The position numbers and the translations under genes are program-made. From positions 1 through 18,404 of the forward strand of contig JBAYVY010000028.1 in the NCBI GenBank assembly GCA_041674345.1: a stretch of DNA of 18,404 bases, given 5' to 3'. Source of the DNA: JBAYVY01 sp041674345 (lineage in GTDB: Bacteria > Planctomycetota > Phycisphaerae > Phycisphaerales > Zrk34). Every line of letters starts with the position of its first letter. Positions within the stretch are counted from its first letter, which is position 1. Shown here in pieces: positions 14,981 to 18,404 of this stretch. Under the pieces are notes generated by a model, which was not told where the DNA came from, searched no databases, and saw only the letters and a list, made by a program, of their open reading frames with translations.

Positions 14981-15190
14981 TCACCGACCCGGATTGAAAC
15001 TTTGAATTTCGCGCGGCACCTGATGATACCGCTGCATCGTCCGCATCACCCGACCGTCGATCAGCCACATCGACGCGACCGCCCCGGCCAGCATCACGAT
15101 CAACGCGATGATGCGTCGGACGATCAACGTCCGGCGGCAAGGGCCTGAACAACTTCCGGGGGCGGGGCGACTTCCGGGGGCGGGGGTCAT
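14981..15190 (-). CDS. Small single-span membrane protein
   Basis: A 69-residue protein. Its ATG (15190-15188) overlaps the TGA stop of the upstream hydrolase in ATGA, with GGAG just before it, so it is almost certainly translated by coupling. Residues 2-13 are a Pro/Gly/Ser repeat (PAPGSR, then PAPGSC) encoded by an 18-nt DNA repeat. A basic stretch (CRRTLIVRR) and one hydrophobic segment follow (about 25-44, IIALIVMLAGAVASMWLI). The C-terminal 25 residues are polar. The topology is probably N-in, judging by the positive charges. No family is recognised. Confidence 0.6.
   Translation of the reverse strand: MTPAPGSRPAPGSCSGPCRRTLIVRRIIALIVMLAGAVASMWLIDGRVMRTMQRYHQVPREIQSFNPGR
15152..15187 (-). 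repeat. 18-nt GC-rich direct repeat at the start of the small membrane protein gene
   Basis: ACTTCCGGGGGCGGGGCG (15152-15169) is followed by ACTTCCGGGGGCGGGGG (15170-15186). The unit equals six codons and gives the PAPGSR repeat. The end of the second unit matches 16 nt in the oxidoreductase gene (6766-6781, opposite strand). Confidence 0.8.
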
Positions 15191-15834
15191 GTGTTCTCCA
15201 GTTCCGCAGCGGTTTGAAGGATCATCGGGCCGATCACATCACGGGCGAAGCGTGTCAGCAACAGCGCCCCCAGATGTCCGCCGTAGTGACCGGCTTTCAG
15301 CCATGCCGGATCATAGCATCGCTGTTCCAGTCGCGGGTCGTCGCCGCCGGGTCCGGTGAACGACGAAAACCCCGCGCACCATTTCCGGGGGCCGTCCGCC
15401 GCGCCGAACAGACGTGTGCCGACGTTGAGAACCAGCCAGTCGCGCGGGCTGTAAATGTTGACCATCCGGCGAACACCGGCCAGCGCCGGGCGCAGGTCGT
15501 AATCGCCGCTCACCGCCGCGTTCAACAGCCACGCCTGTTCGACCGGGTGTTCGCCGAGTTGTTCGAGCGTGTCGAGTATCACCATCGCGCCGGTGGAGTG
15601 GCCGACCAGCACGACGCGCTTGCCGGTCAGCGCGCCGATCCGACCGGCCAGTTCCTCCGCCATTCGCCGATGCGATTCGCGGTCACGCAAATTGTTCAGC
15701 ATCCAGCGATGCTCCGGCCAGTCGAAAATCTCGCTGTTCCGCAGCCCCGCCTCGATCAGCCCCGCGCAAAACGAACGATCCCCCATGCGCTCCCCCTGCA
15801 TTCCCGGCAGATAAATCGGCAGAAGTTCGGACAT
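15187..15834 (-). CDS. Alpha/beta-hydrolase fold protein (esterase/lipase-like)
   Basis: A 215-residue protein. The nucleophile elbow is VVLVGHSTGAM, with S80 as the expected nucleophile. The strand NIYSPRDWLV offers D132 as the acid, and H183 or H187 in AGHYGGHLGA as the base. LPIYLPGMQG at 5-14 resembles the strand and oxyanion-hole start of the fold. No signal peptide is seen, so it should be cytoplasmic. Substrates are unknown; family members hydrolyse esters, lipids or thioesters. Its stop codon overlaps the start of the small membrane protein gene, so the two form an operon and may act together. No ribosome binding site is visible before ATG 15834. Confidence 0.85.
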   Translation of the reverse strand: MSELLPIYLPGMQGERMGDRSFCAGLIEAGLRNSEIFDWPEHRWMLNNLRDRESHRRMAEELAGRIGALTGKRVVLVGHSTGAMVILDTLEQLGEHPVEQAWLLNAAVSGDYDLRPALAGVRRMVNIYSPRDWLVLNVGTRLFGAADGPRKWCAGFSSFTGPGGDDPRLEQRCYDPAWLKAGHYGGHLGALLLTRFARDVIGPMILQTAAELENT

Positions 15835-15853
15835 GAATCAAAATCCCGAAAAA

Positions 15854-16020
15854 GATTCACCACAGAACCACAGAGGAAGAAAAAAGATTTTTGCCACAGA
15901 TGAACGCGGATGAACACAGATAAGTGATTTTTATTATCCGATCCGCGTTTATCCGTGTTTATCCGTGGCTCAATTCGCTTTCTTTTCTCTGTGGTTCTCT
16001 GTGGCCCTCTGTGGTGAATC
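15854..16020. repeat. Large nested palindrome downstream of lptB (8- and 10-nt words)
   Basis: The outer arms are exact reverse complements at the ends (GATTCACCACAGA at 15854-15866, TCTGTGGTGAATC at 16008-16020). They continue with CCACAGA words on the left and CTCTGTGGNN in 10-nt steps on the right. The inner arms carry GATGAACGCG and GATGAACACA (10-nt steps), matched by ATCCGCGTTT and ATCCGTGTTT. The whole could form one long nested hairpin of about 167 nt. No open frame within it is credible. Confidence 0.92.
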
Positions 16021-16031
16021 TCCCTTTCTCT

Positions 16032-16769
16032 TTAATCGAACTCATCACCCTTGAATGTCCGGCCCAGGTAAACCTCGCGCACCAGTTCATCGTTAATCAG
16101 ATCGCGCGGCGCGCCCTCACGCAGCACCTTGCCGTCGTGAATGATGTACGCCCGGTCGCACACCTCCAGCGTCCGCTGCACGTTGTGATCCGTCACCAGC
16201 ACCGCGATGTTCTCCTGATCGCGCAACCGGCGAATCTCCGTCTGCAACTCCTCCACCGCCACCGGGTCAACCCCGCTGAACGGTTCGTCCAGCAGCACCA
16301 GCGACGGCTCGGTAATCAGCGCCCGCGCGATCTCCAGCTTTCGACGCTCCCCGCCGCTCAGCGTTCGCGCCTGCTGCTTGCGCAGTTTCAGCAGGTCGAA
16401 CTGCGTCATCAGTTTTTCCGCGATCTGCGTTTGCTGCTGTTTGGACAGCGGGCGCGTTTCCAGAATCGCCCGCAGGTTGTTTTCGACGCTCAATCGCTGA
16501 AACACGCTGGGTTCCTGCGACAGGTATCCCATGCCCAGCCGGGCGCGTTTATACATCGGCTGCTTCGAGACATCGTGCCCCTCGAAGACGACCTGTCCCT
16601 CGTCCGGGCCGATCATGCCGATGGTCATGCGAAAGCTGGTGGTCTTGCCCGCGCCGTTGCGGCCGAGCAGTCCGACGATCTCGCCCTGGCGGACGTGGAA
16701 TGACACGCCATCGACCACGGTGCGCCCGCTGTATCGCTTGACCAGATTGACGGTCTTGAGAATCACCAT
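16032..16769 (-). CDS. lptB: LPS export ABC transporter ATP-binding protein
   Basis: A 245-residue ATPase of the LptB2FG complex, which extracts lipopolysaccharide from the inner membrane. Motifs: Walker A GLLGRNGAGKTT (33-44), Q-loop Q85 in YLSQEPSVF, signature LSGGERRK (137-144), Walker B LVLLDEP with D161 and E162, and H-loop H195 in VTDHNV. The YLSQEPSVFQRLSVENN stretch and the ending VREVYLGRTF are characteristic of LptB rather than of other ABC ATPases. The gene stands alone, without lptA or lptC in the window, and is bracketed by two large palindromes (15854-16020 and 16797-16972). It fits with lpxC-fabZ and lpxA as evidence for an LPS-bearing outer membrane. Confidence 0.94.
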   Translation of the reverse strand: MVILKTVNLVKRYSGRTVVDGVSFHVRQGEIVGLLGRNGAGKTTSFRMTIGMIGPDEGQVVFEGHDVSKQPMYKRARLGMGYLSQEPSVFQRLSVENNLRAILETRPLSKQQQTQIAEKLMTQFDLLKLRKQQARTLSGGERRKLEIARALITEPSLVLLDEPFSGVDPVAVEELQTEIRRLRDQENIAVLVTDHNVQRTLEVCDRAYIIHDGKVLREGAPRDLINDELVREVYLGRTFKGDEFD

Positions 16770-16796
16770 AGAACCGCCATGTTAGCCGAGAAAAGA

Positions 16797-16972
16797 GGGA
16801 TTAACCACAGAGGCACAGAGGCACGGAGAAAAAAGATGGAACCACGGATGAACGCGGATGAACGCCGATTTAAGCAACCACTGGAAAATCATCCGTGTTT
16901 ATCAGCGTTCATCCGTGGTTCCATTTTTTATTTTACATCTGCGTCTCCGCGTCTCCGCGGTTAATCCCTTTT
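16797..16972. repeat. Large nested palindrome upstream of lptB (8- and 10-nt words)
   Basis: The outer arms are AGGGATTAACCACAGAGGC and the reverse complement of GCGGTTAATCCCTT, with 8-nt words (CACAGAGG on the left, GCGTCTCC on the right). The inner arms have GATGAACGCG and GATGAACGCC against ATCCGTGTTT and ATCAGCGTTC in 10-nt steps, plus a matching GGAACCACGGATG / CATCCGTGGTTCC. Its inner words are shared with the palindrome at 15854-16020. The right arm encodes the last ten or so residues of the neighbouring 196-residue protein. Confidence 0.92.
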
Positions 16973-17523
16973 GCCGCGGCCCGCGCCGCGTCGGCCAATC
17001 GTTGGTGGGCGATTTCGTGGTCGCCGATGCGGTCGATCAGCGCCAGCAGCGCATCGACCTGTTGGGCCGGATCATCATGCCGGGCGATTTGCGCCAGTGC
17101 CGCGTCGCCCTGTTCCTCCATCGCCCGCAGAAACGCCGCCTTCAGCCGGGGCTGATCCATCAGCAACACTTCGACAAACAGCCCGCGCCGTGCCGCCAGT
17201 TCGCGCACCGCCGCGACATCGCCGGCATCGAACGGCGGGTTGAGCAGCATCAAACACCCGCGCGGATGCCGTTGCACGATTTCGTCAGGTGAAAGTTTTT
17301 CGGTGAGTATCGTGACGCCCGCGTCCTCCGCCGTCTGACGCCGCTGTCGCCGGGCTTCTTCCAGGGGCATGACGATGCGTGACAGCCGATCCATGTCGTT
17401 CGCCCGCCGCGCCAGCGCGATCGCCCGCTGACAAAACCGCTCGCATTCCAGATACCGCATCCCCGCCAGGGCTTCACCGGCCTGTTCCATCAGGGCATCA
17501 ATCTGATTCGGGGCGTCGGGCAT
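16933..17523 (-). CDS. Uncharacterised soluble protein with a TPR-like N-terminus
   Basis: A 196-residue protein starting at ATG 17523 (MPDAPNQIDALMEQAGEAL). An extension to 17622 would translate the heptad array and is rejected. Residues 5-60 are helical and repeat-like (AGEALAGMRYLECERFCQRAIALARRAND), compatible with one or two TPR units. The centre is a mixed alpha/beta region (GCLMLLNPPFDAGDVAAVRELAARRG). The last residues (GINRGDAETQM) are translated from the right arm of the palindrome at 16797-16972, so the native end of the gene was probably replaced or extended. A GATATT lies 7 nt before the start, a weak case of the leaderless pattern. No function can be assigned. Confidence 0.75.
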   Translation of the reverse strand: MPDAPNQIDALMEQAGEALAGMRYLECERFCQRAIALARRANDMDRLSRIVMPLEEARRQRRQTAEDAGVTILTEKLSPDEIVQRHPRGCLMLLNPPFDAGDVAAVRELAARRGLFVEVLLMDQPRLKAAFLRAMEEQGDAALAQIARHDDPAQQVDALLALIDRIGDHEIAHQRLADAARAAAKGINRGDAETQM

Positions 17524-17566
17524 GGTGGTGAATATCGGTTTGCCGGTCGGATCACGGCGGGTTACG

Positions 17567-17706
17567 CAATGACGAATGACGAAACTCGAATGACGAATGA
17601 AGTTCCAAATTCCAATGTTCAAACAACAGGCCGGCGCGTTCCGGGGGGTTGGAATTTGGAACTTGTGATTTCATTCGTCATTCGTATTTCGTCATTCGTC
17701 ATTTAC
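17567..17706. repeat. Heptad-word hairpin with two word families (GAATGAC, then GTTCCAA)
   Basis: The left arm runs GAATGAC-type units from 17574 in 7-nt steps, then GTTCCAA at 17602, ATTCCAA at 17609 and TGTTCAA at 17616. The right arm reverses this: GGAATTT at 17651, GGAACTT at 17658, GTGATTT at 17665, then CATTCGT-type units at 17672, 17679, 17686 and 17693. The register is unbroken and the arms are reverse complements over about 50 nt, with a GC-rich loop (17628-17650). It separates two minus-strand genes. Confidence 0.93.
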
Positions 17707-17739
17707 CCCTGCCTCATTCAAAGCGATGAACACCGTCCA

Positions 17740-18342
17740 TCATTCACCGATCTTTTCGCACAGCGCATCGATCACCGCGGTCCAGGTCGCCACGGCGTCG
17801 TTCATTTCATATGACAAGGTGTCGGCCAGCCCCAGCCAGTCGTTGGCCAGCAATTGCTGTCGCACGAGCATGAGGTGGTCGGTCAGGGCCGCGACGAGTT
17901 GGGCGACGGGTTGATCCCGCACGGTGATGTCGTCCAGCCGGATGCCCAGCAGTTGGGCCGAGTGCAATACGGATTGTTGCGTTTGCTGCCACACGCCCAG
18001 CGCCTGTCGGACGTGTTGCATGGCCGGGGCGTTCTGATCGGCCTGAAGCAGCTCCGCGGCGCGCTGCTGGTCGTCCGCCGTCGCCGCCAGCGCTTCGCGC
18101 ACTTCCATCAATGCCGATCGCGCCAGTTCGCCCGGCTGGGCGGTGGTCAGTTGCAATTCGCGGTCGCCGACCTGCTGATCGTGGGCCGCTTCGAGCGATT
18201 CGTTGAGCAACACTTCGCCGTCGATGCGGACTTCGACGATCAGTCGTCCGCCGGCCGCGGATGAATCCCGCGCCGCGGCGATCGCCTGTCCCACGGTTTT
18301 CACGTCGGCGTCCAGGGGCTGGTTGTCGAGGTAGATGGGCAT
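17740..18342 (-). CDS. Uncharacterised mostly helical protein
   Basis: A 200-residue protein. The start at ATG 18342 (MPIYLDNQPLDADVKTVGQA) is the only good one near the 5' end. The first 65 residues look like a small beta-rich domain (GGRLIVEVRIDGEVLLNESL). The rest is long amphipathic helices rich in Gln and Ala (QRAAELLQADQNAPAMQHVR, then VWQQTQQSVLHSAQLLG). There is no signal peptide or membrane segment. No family is recognised. The next gene on this strand begins 217 nt downstream, beyond a heptad hairpin. Confidence 0.75.
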   Translation of the reverse strand: MPIYLDNQPLDADVKTVGQAIAAARDSSAAGGRLIVEVRIDGEVLLNESLEAAHDQQVGDRELQLTTAQPGELARSALMEVREALAATADDQQRAAELLQADQNAPAMQHVRQALGVWQQTQQSVLHSAQLLGIRLDDITVRDQPVAQLVAALTDHLMLVRQQLLANDWLGLADTLSYEMNDAVATWTAVIDALCEKIGE

Positions 18343-18353
18343 GGGGGGAATTT

Positions 18354-18381
18354 CCGATCTCCGATTTCCGATTTCCGATTG
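18354..18381. repeat. Heptad-word array, word CCGATTT, cut by the window edge
   Basis: CCGAT occurs at 18354, 18361, 18368 and 18375, exactly 7 nt apart. Only one arm is visible; a complementary arm would lie beyond the window. It sits in the leader of the 200-residue protein gene and uses a word close to those at 2647 and 7511. Confidence 0.8.
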
Positions 18382-18404
18382 AGCCGGGCTGTCTTCCCAT
18401 CGGC

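Noticed and set aside
17524..17622. N-terminal extension of the 196-residue protein
   Set aside because: The extra residues come from the heptad array and nothing supports an upstream start.

Overview
The window looks like chromosome from a Gram-negative, high-GC planctomycete, most likely class Phycisphaerae. The reasons are an LpxC-FabZ fusion followed by lpxA, an isolated lptB, an ArnT-like GT39 transferase, a Gfo/Idh/MocA-aldo/keto reductase fusion and intergenic palindromes built from short words. This placement is an inference from gene content. Lipid A and LPS genes show that an outer membrane is present.

Layout. 1-990 is a lower-GC accessory patch: the tail of an unknown gene, a DUF3226/TOPRIM-type protein and a convergent AbrB-like small protein. 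1168-1276 is an intergenic inverted repeat. 1301-3547 is lpxC-fabZ plus lpxA (lipid A and fatty-acid synthesis). 3736-5325 is an HDOD-GGDEF c-di-GMP protein closed by a terminator. 5434-8535 is a divergent pair: a sugar-type oxidoreductase fusion on the minus strand and an AraC regulator on the plus strand. 8681-9767 holds a SYLF lipoprotein and a small cupin. 9807-12510 is a lower-GC restriction-modification island with a cytosine-5 DNA methyltransferase and an ApaLI-like PD-(D/E)XK endonuclease. 12957-18342 is all minus strand: GT39/ArnT-like transferase, a small membrane protein coupled to an alpha/beta hydrolase, lptB, and two uncharacterised soluble proteins.

The most interesting structure is not a gene. 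At least nine loci carry hairpins whose two arms are arrays of 7-nt words in strict 7-nt register. Each locus has its own word, but the geometry is the same. Seven lie between genes. Two lie inside the GT39 gene, in frame, and encode low-complexity loops. Array ends coincide with start codons (lpxA, cupin) and with a TATAAT box (SYLF gene). Two larger nested hairpins built from 8- and 10-nt words bracket lptB, and one of them encodes the C-terminus of the next protein. A second recurrent signal is a TATAAT-like hexamer 7-8 nt before the start codon of at least four genes, implying leaderless transcripts.

All calls were made by reading the sequence; no database search was run.
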